Shown: positions 1 through 13,560 of the stretch, piece after piece | How positions within the stretch are numbered: the first letter of the stretch is position 1 | How the letters are laid out: each line of letters begins with the position of its first letter | Source of the DNA: Enoplosus armatus | Taxonomy: Eukaryota > Chordata > Actinopteri > Centrarchiformes > Enoplosidae | Length of the DNA: 64,000 nucleotides | Assembly: GCF_043641665.1 (NCBI RefSeq) | Contig: NC_092183.1 | Location: 22,788,501 to 22,852,500, forward strand | Direction: 5' to 3' | Notes under the pieces: generated by a model | The model's input: the letters and a program-made list of their open reading frames with translations, nothing else | The model's database searches: none | Told to the model about the DNA's origin: nothing | Program-made: the position numbers and the translations under genes

Positions 1-3000
1 TGACTCAAAACAGGTCAAATATGCAGTTTGAGACTGAACGAGGGCCGAAAGTGTAGCTTTCATTCAAAACAGGAGGAAAGGACAAGTTTTCAGTGAAAGA
101 GGCCTGAATGTCAAGTTTTGACTCAAAACAGTTGAAAAGGTCAAGTTTTGACTGAAATAGGCTCTGAACGTGAACTTTTCATACAAATCCGCTCCAAACT
201 CACGGTTTGACTCAAAACTGGTCAAATATGCAGTTTGAGACTGAACGAGGGCCGAAAGTGAAGCTTTCATTCAAAACAGGAGGAAAGGACAAGTTTTCAG
301 TGAAAGAGGCCTGAATGTCAAGTTTTCACTCAAAACAGCTCCAAACTCACGGTTTGACTCAAAACAGGTCAAATATGCAGTTTGAGACTGAACGAGGGCC
401 GAAAGTGAAGCTTTCATTCAAAACAGGAGGAAAGGACAAGTTTTCAGTGAAAGAGGCCTGAATGTCAAGTTTTCACTCAAAACAGCTCCAAACTCACGGT
501 TTGACTCAAAACAGGTCAAATATGCAGTTTGAGACTGAACGAGGGCCGAAAGTGAAGCCTTCATTCAAAACAGGAGGAAAGGACAAGTTTTCAGTGAAAG
601 AGGCCTGAATGTCAAGTTTTCACTCAAAACAGCTCCAAACTCACGGTTTGACTCAAAACAGGTCAAATATGCAGTTTGAGACTGAACGAGGGCCGAAAGT
701 GTAGCTTTCATTCAAAACAGGAGGAAAGGACAAGTTTTCAGTGAAAGAGGCCTGAATGTCAAGTTTTCACTCAAAACAGTTGAAAAGGTCAAGTTTTGAC
801 TGAAATAGGCCTGAACGTGAACTTTTCATACAAATCCGCTCCAAACTCACGGTTTGACTCAAAACAGGTCAAATATGCAGTTTGAGACTGAACGATGGCC
901 GAAAGTGAAGCTTTCATTCAAAACAGGAGAAAAGGACAAGTTTTCAGTGAAAGAGGCCTGAATGTCAAGTTTTCACTCAAAACAGTTGAAAAGGTCAAGT
1001 TTTGACTGAAATAGGCCTGAACGTGAACTTTTCATACAAATCCGCTCCAAACTCACGGTTTGACTCAAAACAGGTCAAATATGCAGTTTGAGACTGAACG
1101 AGGGCCGAAAGTGTAGCTTTCATTCAAAACAGGAGGAAAGGACAAGTTTTCAGTGAAAGAGGCCTGAATGTCAAGTTTTCACTCAAAACAGCTCCAAACT
1201 CACGGTTTGACTCAAAACAGGTCAAATATGCAGTTTGAGACTGAACGAGGGCCGAAAGTGAAGCCTTCATTCAAAACAGGAGGAAAGGACAAGTTTTCAG
1301 TGAAAGAGGCCTGAATGTCAAGTTTTCACTCAAAACAGTTGAAAAGGTCAAGTTTTGACTGAAATAGGCCTGAACGTGAACTTTTCATACAAATCCGCTC
1401 CAAACTCACGGTTTGACTCAAAACAGGTCAAATATGCAGTTTGAGACTGAACGAGGGCCGAAAGTGTAGCTTTCATTCAAAACAGGAGGAAAGGACAAGT
1501 TTTCAGTGAAAGAGGCCTGAATGTCAAGTTTTCACTCAAAACAGCTCCAAACTCACGGTTTGACTCAAAACAGGTCAAATATGCAGTTTGAGACTGAACG
1601 AGGGCCGAAAGTGAAGCTTTCATTCAAAACAGGAGGAAAGGACAAGTTTTCAGTGAAAGAGGCCTGAATGTCAAGTTTTCACTCAAAACAGTTGAAAAGG
1701 TCAAGTTTTGACTGAAATAGGCCTGAACGTGAACTTTTCATACAAATCCGCTCCAAACTCACGGTTTGACTCAAAACAGGTCAAATATGCAGTTTGAGAC
1801 TGAACGAGGGCCGAAAGTGTAGCTTTCATTCAAAACAGGAGGAAAGGACAAGTTTTCAGTGAAAGAGGCCTGAATGTCAAGTTTTCACTCAAAACAGCTC
1901 CAAACTCACGGTTTGACTCAAAACAGGTCAAATATGCAGTTTGAGACTGAACGAGGGCCGAAAGTGAAGCCTTCATTCAAACACAGGAGGAAAGGACAAG
2001 TTTTCAGTGAAAGAGGCCTGAATGTCAAGTTTTCACTCAAAACAGTTGAAAAGGTCAAGTTTTGACTGAAATAGGCCTGAACGTGAACTTTTCATACAAA
2101 TCCGCTCCAAACTCACGGTTTGACTCAAAACAGGTCAAATATGCAGTTTGAGACTGAACGAGGGCCGAAAGTGTAGCTTTCATTCAAAACAGGAGGAAAG
2201 GACAAGTTTTCAGTGAAAGAGGCCTGAATGTCAAGTTTTCACCCAAAACCGCTCCAAACTCACGGTTTGACTCAAAACAGGTCAAATATGCAGTTTGAGA
2301 CTGAACGAGGGCCGAAAGTGTAGCTTTCATTCAAAACAGGAGGAAAGGACAAGTTTTCAGTGAAAGAGGCCTGAATGTCAAGTTTTCACTCAAAACAGCT
2401 CCAAACTCACGGTTTGACTCAAAACAGGTCAAATATGCAGTTTGAGACTGAACGAGGGCCGAAAGTGTAGCTTTCATTCAAAACAGGAGGAAAGGACAAG
2501 TTTTCAGTGAAAGAGGCCTGAATGTCAAGTTTTCACTCAAAACAGTTGAAAGGTCAAGTTTTGACTGAAATAGGCCTGAACGTGAACTTTTCATACAAAT
2601 CCGCTCCAAACTCACGGTTTGACTCAAAACAGGTCAAATATGCAGTTTGAGACTGAACGAGGGCTGAAAGTGTAGCTTTCATTCAAAACAGGAGGAAAGG
2701 ACAAGTTTTCAGTGAAAGAGGCCTGAATGTCAAGTTTTCACTCAAAACAGCTCCAAACTCACGGTTTGACTCAAAACAGGTCAAATATGCAGTTTGAGAC
2801 TGAACGAGGGCCGAAAGTGAAGCCTTCATTCAAAACAGGAGGAAAGGACAAGTTTTCAGTGAAAGAGGCCTGAATGTCAAGTTTTCACTCAAAACAGTTG
2901 AAAAGGTCAAGTTTTGACTGAAATAGGCCTGAACTTGAACTTTTCATACAAATCCGCTCCAAACTCACGGTTTGACTCAAAACAGGTCAAATATGCAGTT

Positions 3001-6000
3001 TGAGACTGAACGAGGGCCGAAAGTGAAGCTTTCATTCAAAACAGGAGGAAAGGACAAGTTTTCAGTGAAAGAGGGCTGAATGTCAAGTTTTCACTCAAAA
3101 CAGCTCCAAACTCACGGTTTGACTCAAAACAGGTCAAATATGCAGTTTGAGACTGAACGAGGGCCGAAAGTGTAGCTTTCGTTCAAAACAGGAGGAAAGG
3201 ACAAGTTTTCAGTGAAAGAGGCCTGAATGTCAAGTTTTCACCCAAAACAGCTCCAAACTCACGGTTTGACTCAAAACAGGTCAAATATGCAGTTTGAGAC
3301 TGAACGAGGGCCGAAAGTGTAGCTTTCATTCAGAACAGTTGAAAAGGTCAAGTTTGGACTGAAATTGGCCTGAACGTGAACTTTTCATACAAATCCGTTC
3401 CAAACTCACGGTTTGACTCAAAACAGGTCAAATATGCAGTTTGAGACTGAACGAGGGCCGAAAGTGAAGCTTTCATTCAAAACAGGAGGAAAGGACAAGT
3501 TTTCAGTGAAAGAGGCCTGAATGTCAAGTTTTCACTCAAAACAGCTCCAAACTCACGGTTTGACTCAAAACAGGTCAAATATGCAGTTTGAGACTGAACG
3601 AGGGCCGAAAGTGAAGCTTTCATTCAAAACAGGAGGAAAGGACAAGTTTTTCAGTGAAAGAGGCCTGAATGTCAAGTTTTCACTCAAACAGTTGAAAAGG
3701 TCAAGTTTTGACTGAAATAGGCCTGAACGTGAATTTTTTATACAAATCCGTTCCAAACTCACGGTTTGACTCAAAACAGGTCAAATATGCAGTTTGAGAC
3801 TGAACAAGGGCCGAAAGTGTAGCTTTCATTCAAAACAGGAGGAAAGGACAAGTTTGCAGTGAAAGAGGCCTGAATGTCAAGTTTTCACTCAAAACCGCTC
3901 CAAACTCACGGTTTGACTCAAAACAGGTCAAATATGCAGTTTGAGACTGAACGAGGGCCGAAAGTGTAGCTTTCATTCAAAACAGGAGGAAAGGACAAGT
4001 TTTCAGTGAAAGAGGCCTGAATGTCAAGTTTTCACTCAAAACAGCTCCAAACTCACGGTTTGACTCAAAACAGGTCAAATATGCAGTTTGAGACTGAACG
4101 AGGGCCGAAAGTGTAGCTTTCATTCAAAACAGGAGGAAAGGACAAGTTTTCAGTGAAAGAGGCCTGAATGTCAAGTTTTCACTCAAAACAGTTGAAAAGG
4201 TCAAGTTTTGACTGAAATAGGCCTGAACGTGAACTTTTCATACAAATCCGCTCCAAACTCACGGTTTGACTCAAAACAGGTCAAATATGCAGTTTGAGAC
4301 TGAACGATGGCCGAAAGTGAAGCTTTCATTCAAAACAGGAGAAAAGGACAAGTTTTCAGTGAAAGAGGCCTGAATGTCAAGTTTTCACTCAAAACAGTTG
4401 AAAAGGTCAAGTTTTGACTGAAATAGGCCTGAACGTGAACTTTTCATACAAATCCGCTCCAAACTCACGGTTTGACTCAAAACAGGTCAAATATGCAGTT
4501 TGAGACTGAACGAGGCCGAAAGTGTAGCTTTCATTCAAAACAGGAGGAAAGGACAAGTTTTCAGTGAAAGAGGCCTGAATGTCAAGTTTTCACTCAAAAC
4601 AGCTCCAAACTCACGGTTTGACTCAAAACAGGTCAAATATGCAGTTTGAGACTGAACGAGGGCCGAAAGTGAAGCCTTCATTCAAAACAGGAGGAAAGGA
4701 CAAGTTTTCAGTGAAAGAGGCCTGAATGTCAAGTTTTCACTCAAAACAGTTGAAAAGGTCAAGTTTTGACTGAAATAGGCCTGAACGTGAACTTTTCATA
4801 CAAATCCGCTCCAAACTCACGGTTTGACTCAAAACAGGTCAAATATGCAGTTTGAGAACTGAACGAGGCCGAAAGTGTAGCTTTCATTCAAACAGGAGGA
4901 AAGGACAAGTTTTCAGTGAAAGAGGCCTGAATGTCAAGTTTTCACTCAAAACAGCTCCAAACTCACGGTTTGACTCAAAACAGGTCAAATATGCAGTTTG
5001 AGACTGAACGAGGGCCGAAAGTGAAGCTTTCATTCAAAACAGGAGGAAAGGACAAGTTTTCAGTGAAAGAGGCCTGAATGTCAAGTTTTCACTCAAAACA
5101 GTTGAAAAGGTCAAGTTTTGACTGAAATAGGCCTGAAACGTGAACTTTTCATACAAATCCGCTCCAAACTCACGGTTTGACTCAAAACAGGTCAAATATG
5201 CAGTTTGAGACTGAACGAGGGCCGAAAGTGTAGCTTTCATTCAAAACAGGAGGAAAGGACAAGTTTTCAGTGAAAGAGGCCTGAATGTCAAGTTTTCACT
5301 CAAAACAGCTCCAAACTCACGGTTTGACTCAAAACAGGTCAAATATGCAGTTTGAGAACTGAACGAGGGCCGAAAGTGAAGCCTTCATTCAAAACAGGAG
5401 GAAAGGACAAGTTTTCAGTGAAAGAGGCCTGAATGTCAAGTTTTCACTCAAAACAGTTGAAAAGGTCAAGTTTTGACTGAAATAGGCCTGAACGTGAACT
5501 TTTCATACAAATCCGCTCCAAACTCACGTTTGACTCAAAAACAGGTCAAATATGCAGTTTGAGACTGAACGAGGGCCGAAAGTGTAGCTTTCATTCAAAA
5601 CAGGAGGAAAGGACAAGTTTTCAGTGAAAGAGGCCTGAATGTCAAGTTTTCACCCAAAACCGCTCCAAACTCACGGTTTGACTCAAAACAGGTCAAATAT
5701 GCAGTTTGAGACTGAACGAGGGCCGAAAGTGTAGCTTTCATTCAAAACAGGAGGAAAGGACAAGTTTTCAGTGAAAGATACTCGCTATCATNNNNNNNNN
5801 NNNNNNNNNNNNNNNNNNNNNNNNNNNNNNNNNNNNNNNNNNNNNNNNNNNNNNNNNNNNNNNNNNNNNNNNNNNNNNNNNNNNNNNNNNNNNNNNNNNN
5901 NNNNNNNNNNNNNNNNNNNNNNNNNNNNNNNNNNNNNNNNNNNNNNNNNNNNNNNNNNNNNNNNNNNNNNNNNNNNNNNNNNNNNNNNNNNGTTTTCACT

Positions 6001-8970
6001 CAAAACAGTTGAAAAGGTCAAGTTTTGACTGAAATAGGCCTGAACGTGAACTTTTCATACAAATCCGCTCCAAACTCACGGTTTAACTCAAAACAGGTCA
6101 AATATGCAGTTTGAGACTGAACGAGGGCCGAAAGTGTAGCTTTCATTCAAAACAGGAGGAAAGGACAAGTTTTCAGTGAAAGAGGCCTGAATGTCAAGTT
6201 TTCACTCAAAACAGTTGAAAAGGTCAAGTTTTGATTGAAATAGGCCTGAACGTGAACTTTTCATACAAATCCGCTCCAAACTCACGGTTTGACTCAAAAC
6301 AGGTCAAATATGCAGTTTGAGACTGAACGAGGGCCGAAAGTGTAGCTTTCATTCAAAACAGGAGGAAAGGACAAGTTTTCAGTGAAAGAGGCCTGAATGT
6401 CAAGTTTTCACTCAAAACAGTTGAAAAGGTCAAGTTTTGACTGAAATAGGCCTGAACGTGAACTTTTCATACAAATCCGCTCCAAACTCACGGTTTGACT
6501 CAAAACAGGTCAAATATGCAGTTTGAGACTGAACGAGGGCCGAAAGTGTAGCTTTCATTCAAAACAGGAGGAAAGGACAAGTTTTCAGTGAAAGAGGCCT
6601 GAATGTCAAGTTTTCACTCAAAACAGCTCCAAACTCACGGTTTGACTCAAAACAGGTCAAATATGCAGTTTGAGACTGAACGAGGGCCGAAAGTGTAGCT
6701 TTCATTCAAAACAGGAGGAAAGGACAAGTTTTCAGTGAAAGAGGCCTGAATGTCAAGTTTTCACTCAAAACAGCTCCAAACTCACGGTTTGACTCAAAAC
6801 AGGTCAAATATGCAGTTTGAGACTGAACGAGGGCCGAAAGTGTAGCTTTCATTCAAAACAGGAGGAAAGGACAAGTTTTCAGTGAAAGAGGCCTGAATGT
6901 CAAGTTTTCACTCAAAACAGCTCCAAACTCACGGTTTGACTCAAAACAGGTCAAATATGCAGTTTGAGACTGAACGAGGGCCGAAAGTGTAGCTTTCATT
7001 CAAAACAGGAGGAAAGGACAAGTTTTCAGTGAAAGAGGCCTGAATGTCAAGTTTTCACTCAAAACAGCTCCAAACTCACGGTTTGACTCAAAACAGGTCA
7101 AATATGCAGTTTGAGACTGAACGAGGGCCGAAAGTGTAGCTTTCATTCAAAACAGGAGGAAAGGACAAGTTTTCAGTGAAAGAGGCCTGAATGTCAAGTT
7201 TTCACTCAAAACAGCTCCAAACTCACGGTTTGACTCAAAACAGGTCAAATATGCAGTTTGAGACTGAACGAGGGCCGAAAGTGTAGCTTTCATTCAAAAC
7301 AGGAGGAAAGGACAAGTTTTCAGTGAAAGAGGCCTGAATGTCAAGTTTTCACTCAAAACAGCTCCAAACTCACGGTTTGACTCAAAACAGGTCAAATATG
7401 CAGTTTGAGACTGAACGAGGGCCGAAAGTGTAGCTTTCATTCAAACAGGAGGAAAGGACAAGTTTTCAGTGAAAGAGGCCTGAATGTCAAGTTTTCACTC
7501 AAAACAGTTGAAAAGGTCAAGTTTTGACTGAAATAGGCCTGAACGTGAACTTTTCATACAAATCCGCTCCAAACTCACGGTTTGACTCAAAACAGGTCAA
7601 ATATGCAGTTTGAGACTGAACGAGGGCCGAAAGTGTAGCTTTCATTCAAAACAGGAGGAAAGGACAAGTTTTCAGTGAAAGAGGCCTGAATGTCAAGTTT
7701 TCACTCAAAACAGCTCCAAACTCACGGTTTGACTCAAAACAGGTCAAATATGCAGTTTGAGACTGAACGAGGGCCGAAAGTGTAGCTTTCATTCAAAACA
7801 GGAGGAAAGGACAAGTTTTCAGTGAAAGAGGCCTGAATGTCAAGTTTTCACTCAAAACAGTTAAAAAGGTCAAGTTTTGACTGATATAGGCCTGAACGTG
7901 AACTTTTCATACAAATCCGCTCCAAACTCACGGTTTGACTCAAAACAGGTCAAATATGCAGTTTGAGACTGAACGAGGGCCGAAAGTGTAGCTTTCATTC
8001 AAAACAGGAGGAAAGGACAAGTTTTCAGTGAAAGAGGCCTGAATGTCAAGTTTTCACTCAAAACAGCTCCAAACTCACGGTTTGACTCAAAACAGGTCAA
8101 ATATGCAGTTTGAGACTGAACGAGGGCCGAAAGTGTAGCTTTCATTCAAAACAGGAGGAAAGGACAAGTTTTCAGTGAAAGAGGCCTGAATGTCAAGTTT
8201 TCACTCAAAACAGCTCCAAACTCACGGTTTGACTCAAAACAGGTCAAATATGCAGTTTGAGACTGAACGAGGGCCGAAAGTGTAGCTTTCATTCAAAACA
8301 GGAGGAAAGGACAAGTTTTCAGTGAAAGAGGCCTGAATGTCAAGTTTTCACTCAAAACAGTTGAAAAGGTCAAGTTTTGACTGAAATAGGCCTGAACGTG
8401 AACTTTTCATACAAATCCGCTCCAAACTCACGGTTTAACTCAAAACAGGTCAAATATGCAGTTTGAGACTGAACGAGGGCCGAAAGTGTAGCTTTCATTC
8501 AAAACAGGAGGAAAGGACAAGTTTTCAGTGAAAGAGGCCTGAATGTCAAGTTTTCACTCAAAACAGTTAAAAAGGTCAAGTTTTGACTGAAATAGGCCTG
8601 AACGTGAACTTTTCATACAAATCCGCTCCAAACTCACGGTTTGACTCAAAACAGGTCAAATATGCAGTTTGAGACTGAACGAGGGCCGAAAGTGTAGCCT
8701 TCATTCAAAACAGGAGGAAAGGACAAGTTTTCAGTGAAAGAGGCCTGAATGTCAAGTTTTCACTCAAAACAGCTCCAAACTCACGGTTTGACTCAAAACA
8801 GGTCAAATATGCAGTTTGAGACTGAACGAGGGCCGAAAGTGTAGCTTTCATTCAAAACAGGAGGAAAGGACAAGTTTTCAGTGAAAGAGGCCTGAATGTC
8901 AAGTTTTCACTCAAAACAGCTCCAAACTCACGGTTTGACTCAAAACAGGTCAAATATGCAGTTTGAGACT
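1..8970. repeat. Satellite array, homogeneous core, 29.4-bp monomer in 147/206-bp higher-order units
   Basis: The array is built from related monomers of about 29-30 bp, each resembling TCAAGTTTTCACTCAAAACA followed by a short variable end. Five different monomers make a 147-bp unit. A longer 206-bp unit adds two monomers. The TCACGGTTTGACTC landmark falls at 200, 347, 494 and 641 (147-bp steps), then 847 (206-bp step). Six landmarks from 6635 to 7370 are spaced exactly 147 bp. Copies differ by only a few substitutions, such as GTGAAGC versus GTGTAGC. The window starts inside the array, so its full length is unknown. Short reading frames here are by-products of the repeat, not genes. Confidence 0.97.
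5792..5991. other. Assembly gap of 200 N inside the satellite
   Basis: Exactly 200 N interrupt the array. The last bases before the gap (about 5779-5791, TACTCGCTATCAT) do not fit the satellite monomer, while the sequence after the gap resumes the satellite at once. A round number of N suggests a placeholder of unknown true size. Confidence 0.99.
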
Positions 8971-11900
8971 GAACGAGGTCCGAAAGTGAGGCTTTCATTC
9001 AAATCAGCTCCAAAGTCACGGTTTGACTCAAAACAGGTCAAATATGCAGTTTGAGACTGAACGAGGTCCGAAAGTGAAGCTTTCATTCAAATCAGCTCCA
9101 AAGTCACGGTTTGACTCAAAACAGGTCAAATATGCAGTTGGAGACTGAACGAGGGCCGAAAGTGAAGCTTTCATTCAAAACAGGAGGAAAGGACAAGTTT
9201 TCAGTGAAAGAGGCCTGAATGTCAAGTTTTCACTCAAAACAGCTCCAAACTCACGTTTTGACTCAAAACAGGTCAAATATGCAGTTTGAGACTGAACGAG
9301 GGCCGAAAGTGAAGCTTTCATTCAAAACAGGAGGAAAGGACAAGTTTTCAGTGAAAGAGGCCTGAATGTCAAGTTTTCACTCAAAACAGCTCCAAACTCA
9401 CGTTTTGACTCAAAACAGGTCAAATATGCAGTTTGAGACTGAACGAGGGCCGAAAGTGACGCTTTCAATCAAAACAGGAGGAAAGGACAAGTTTTCAGTG
9501 AAAGAGGCCTGAACGTGAAGTTTTCAGTGAAAAAGGCCTGACAGTCAAGTTTTCACGCAAAACAGGAGGAAAGGTCAAGTTTTCAGTGAAAGATGCGTGA
9601 AAGTCAAGTTTTCAGTGAAAGAGGCCTGAAAATCAAGTTTCCTCTCAAAATAGCAGGAAAGGTCAAGTTTTGACTGAAAGAGGCCTGAATGTGAAGTTTT
9701 CATTCAAATCAGCTCCAAAGTCACGGTTTGACTCAAAACAGGTGTAATACGCAGTTTATGACTGAAAGATGGGAAAGTGAAGCTTTCATTCAAAACAGTA
9801 GGAAAGGACAAGTTTTCAGTAAAAGAGGCCTGAAAGTCAAGTTTTCAGTGAAAGATGCCTGAAAGTCAAATTTTCACTGAAAGAGGCCTGAAAATCAGGT
9901 TTTCATTCAAATAAGCTCCAATGTCACGGTTTGACTCAAAACAGCTGTAATACGCAGTTTATGACTGAAAGAGGGGCGAAAGTGAAGCTTTCATTGAAAA
10001 CAGCAGGAAAGGTCAAGTTTTGACTGAAAGAGGCCTGAACGTGAAGTTTTCATTCAAATCAGCTCCAAAGTCACGGTTTGACTGAAAGAGGCCTGAACGT
10101 GAAGTTTTCATTCAAATCAGCTCCAAAGTCACGGTTTGACTCAAAACAGGAGTAATACGTACTTTATGACTGAAGGAGGTGCCAAAGTGACGCTTTCATT
10201 CAAAACAGGAGGAAAGGACAAGTTTTCAGTGAAAGAGGCCTGAAAGTCAAGTTTTCAGTGAAAAAGGCCTGAAAGTCAAGTTTCCACTCAAAACAGCAGG
10301 AAAGGTCAAGTTTTGACTGAGAGAGGCCTGAACGTGAAGTTTTCATTCAAAACAGGAGGAAAGGACAAGTTTTCAGTGAAAGATGCCTGAAAGTGAAGTT
10401 TTCATTCAAAACAGGAGGAAAGGACAAGTTTTCGGTGAAAGGGGCCTGAAAGTCAGGTTTTCATTCAAATCAGCTCCAAAGCCACGGTTTGACTCAAAAC
10501 AGGTGTAATATGCACTTTATGACTGAAGGAGGTGCGAAAGTGACGCTTTAATTCAAAACAGGAGGAAAGGACAAGTTTTCAGTGAAAGAGGCCTGAAAGT
10601 CAAGTTTTCAGTGAAAGAGGCCTGAAAGTCAAGTTTCCACTCAAAACAGCAGGAAAGGTCAAGTGTTGACTGAAAGAGGCCTGAACGTGAAGTTTTCATT
10701 CAAATCAGCTCCAAAGTCACGGTTTGACTCAAAACAGGTGTAATACGCACTTAATGACTGAAGGAGGTGCGAAAGTGACACTTTCATTCAAAACAGGAGG
10801 AAAGGACAAGTTTTCAGTGAAAGAGGCCTGAAAGTCAAGTTTCCACTCAAAACAGCAGGAAAGGTCAAGTTTTGACTGAAAGAGGCCTGAACGTGAAGTT
10901 TTCATTCAAATCAGCTCCAAAGTCACGGTTTGACTCAAAACAGGTGAAATATGCAGTTTGAGACTGAACGAGGTCCGAAAGTGAAGCTTTCATTCAAATC
11001 AGCTCCAAAGTCACGGTTTGACTCAAAACAGGTCAAATATGCAGTTGGAGACTGAACGAGGGCCGAAAGTGAAGCTTTCATTCAAAACTGGAGGAAAGGA
11101 CAAGTTTTCAGTGAAAGAGGCCTGAATGTCAAGTTTTCACTCAAAACAGTTGAAAAGGTCAAGTTTTGACTGAAAGAGGCCTGAACGTGAAGTTTTCATT
11201 CAAATCAGCTCCAAAGTCACGGTTTGACTAAAAACAGGTCAAATATGCAGTTTGAGACTGAACGAGGGCCGAAAGTGAAGCTTTCATTCAAAACAGGTGA
11301 AATATGCAGTTTGAGACTGAACGAGGTCCGAAAGTGAAGCTTTCATTCAAATCAGCTCCAAAGTCACGGTTTGACTCAAAACAGGTCAAATATGCAGTTT
11401 GAGACTGAACGAGGGCCGAAAGTGAAGCTTTCATTCAAAACAGGAGGAAAGGACAACTTTTCAGTGAAAGAGGCCTGAAAGTCAAGTTTCCACTCAAAAC
11501 AGCAGGAAAGGTCAAGTTTTGACTGAAAGAGGCCTGAAGGTGAAGTTTTCATTCAAAACAGGAGGAAAGGACAAGTTTTCGGTGAAAGGGGCCTGAAAGT
11601 CAGGTTTTCATTCAAATCAGCTCCAAAGTCACGGTTTGACTCAAAACAGGTGTAATACGCAGTTTATGAGTGAAAGAGGGGCGGAAGTGATGCTTTCATT
11701 CAAATCAGCTCCAAAGTCACAGTTTGACTCAAAACAGGTATCATACACAGTTTATAACTGAAATAGGGGCGAAAGTGAAGTTTTCACTCAAAACAGGAGG
11801 AAAGGTCAAGTTTTCAGTGAAAGGGGCCTGAAAGTCAGGTTTTCATTCAAATCAGCTCCAAAGTCACGGTTTGACTCAAAACAGGTGTAATACGCAGTTT

Positions 11901-12175
11901 ATGATTGAAAGAGGGGCGAAAGTGAAGCTTTCATTCAAAACAGGAGGAAAGATCAAGTTTTCAGTGAAAGAGGCCTGGTAGTGAAGTTTTCATTCAAATT
12001 AGCTCCAAAGTCACGGTTTGACTCAAAACAGGTGTAATACGCAGTTTATCACTGAAAGAGGCGCGAAAGTTAAGTTTTTATTAAAATGAGTTGAAAAACT
12101 CAAATTATCAATGAAATCAGCTCCAAAGTCACGTTTCCAGTCAAGTAAGTGGGAGAACGCAAGTTATCACTCAAA
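8971..12175. repeat. Satellite array, diverged edge
   Basis: The same 29-30 bp monomers continue, but the 147/206-bp organisation breaks down. Units are shuffled, shortened and mutated: GAGGTCCGAAAG replaces GAGGGCCGAAAG, TCCAAAGTCACGG replaces TCCAAACTCACGG, and GTGTAATACGCAG replaces GTCAAATATGCAG. After about 9480 single monomers are reiterated in local patterns. The array fades into low-copy sequence near 12.18 kb. This is the expected look of the flank of an array that is homogenised only in its interior. Confidence 0.93.
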
Positions 12176-12950
12176 TACGTGTATACTGTCTTCACAATGA
12201 GGTGCTGTTGTTCAAAGTTTGACAGTTAGCCAACAGTGTGATATCCTCCAATAAACACAAGGCTTAACTTTTCCTGATTTAATCAAGTGTAGGTGTTCAA
12301 TTCACATTGCTTTGGGCGGCATGGTGGCGCAGTGGTTAGCACTGTCGCACGTGAGGTAAAGCTGGTTATAGCGGGTTGGGGGTTCGATCCCCGCCTGCCC
12401 CCGTCATGTCGAAGTGTCCTTGAGCAAGACACTGAACCCTAAGTTGCTCCCGATGGACCTTGCATGGCAGCTCGCTCGTTGGTGTGTGAATGTGTAAGTG
12501 AATGGGTGAGTGAGACTTAGGTGTAAAGCGCTTTGGGAACCGTGAAGGTTGAAAGGCGCTATATAAGTGAGATCATTTACCATTACCATTTCATTTACTT
12601 TAAAATTGTAACAAAACACAAATGGCACACAGACATTAAAATATAACCAATGCATATAACATAGGCACAATGCAAGGCCACTACTCGAAACAGAAATGCT
12701 GACTCACAGTATAATGCTAACCACCAACTCACAGCTATGCTAGCTATCAATTAACTTAAATGAACTCCTGTTTTCAACAAAACGTGCTCTGTACCATGTG
12801 TCATTCACTCTTTGAGGGAAATTCCCTGCTCTAACTCTACAGCTGCTGTTGCATAACCAGGAGGGGGCACTGCAGCACACAAATTTGTATTAAACTGGTT
12901 TACATGCACTGACCCAACAGGCAGAACAATGTGGGAAAAGTCATGTTCTC
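12060..12950. repeat. Low-copy flank block, copy A (carries a SINE)
   Basis: This block is closely repeated at 13480-14230 (copy B), and its right half again at 14905-15305 (copy C). Landmarks shared by A and B include ACAGTTAGCCAACAGTGTGA and GCTATGCTAGCTATCAATTA. Copy A differs in two ways: a SINE at 12314-12590, and loss of about 115 bp after 12783 that copies B and C keep. No coding sequence is seen. Confidence 0.9.
12314..12590 (+). mobile_element. tRNA-derived SINE with pol III A and B boxes
   Basis: The element begins GGGCGGCATGGTGGCGCAGT. It has an A-box-like TGGCGCAGTGG and a B-box-like GGTTCGATCCC at tRNA-like spacing. The body contains GTCCTTGAGCAAGACACTGA, and the tail is AAGGCGCTATATAAGTGAGA followed by TTTACCATTACCATT. 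A shorter relative lies at 53581. The empty site in copy B at about 13730 reads straight from TTCACATTGCTTT into AAAACTGTAAC, which fixes the left insertion point and leaves only a short (4-8 bp, imperfect) target duplication of the CTTT type. Confidence 0.9.
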
Positions 12951-13560
12951 ACTGAAATGAGCTCAAAGCTGAAGTTTTCTTTCAAATCAGCTCCAAAGTC
13001 ACGGTTTGACTCAAAACAGGAGGAAAGGTCAAGTTTTCAGTGAAAGAGGCCTGAAAGTGAAGTTTTCATTCAAATCAGCTCCAAAGTCACGGTTTCACTC
13101 AAAACAGGAGGAATACGCAGTTTATGACTGAGAGGGGCGAAAGTGAAGTTTTCACTCAAAACAGGAGGGTTTTCAGTGAAAGAAGCCTGAAAGTGAAGTT
13201 TTCATTCAAATTAGCTCCAACGTCACGATTTGACTCAAAACAGGTGGAATACGCAGTTTATGACTGAAAGAGGGGCGAAAGTGAAGTTTTCATTCAAATC
13301 AGCTCCAAAGTCACGGTTTCAGTCAAAACAGGAGGAAAGGTCAAGTTTTCAGTGAAAGAGGCCTGAAAGTGAAGTTTTCATTCAAATGAGGTGGAAAACT
13401 GAAGTAATCACTGAAACAAGCGCCAAAGTGAAATTTTCATTCAAATGAGTTGGAGAACGCAAGTTATCACTGAAAGAGGCGCAAAAGTTAAGTTTTTATT
13501 AAAATGAGTTGGAAAACTCAAATTATCAATGAAATCAGCTCCAAAGTCACGTTTCCAGTC
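12950..13560. repeat. Satellite relic between flank blocks A and B
   Basis: Diverged monomers such as TCAAATCAGCTCCAAAGTCA and GAGGAAAGGTCAAGTTTTCA continue for about 0.6 kb between the two low-copy blocks. Satellite and low-copy block therefore appear to have been duplicated together. Confidence 0.88.

Noticed and set aside
1..9000. Short reading frames repeated across the satellite, on both strands
   Set aside because: They are copies of one repeat translation, change with each indel, and have no gene context.
1..12175. CRISPR-like appearance: ~29-bp repeats in a long array
   Set aside because: Monomers are contiguous with no unique spacers, and the sequence is a vertebrate genome. It is a satellite.
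12314..12385. tRNA gene suggested by A and B boxes
   Set aside because: It is the head of a SINE with the SINE body and tail attached. No cloverleaf could be closed by eye, and a second copy at 53581 lacks the B box.
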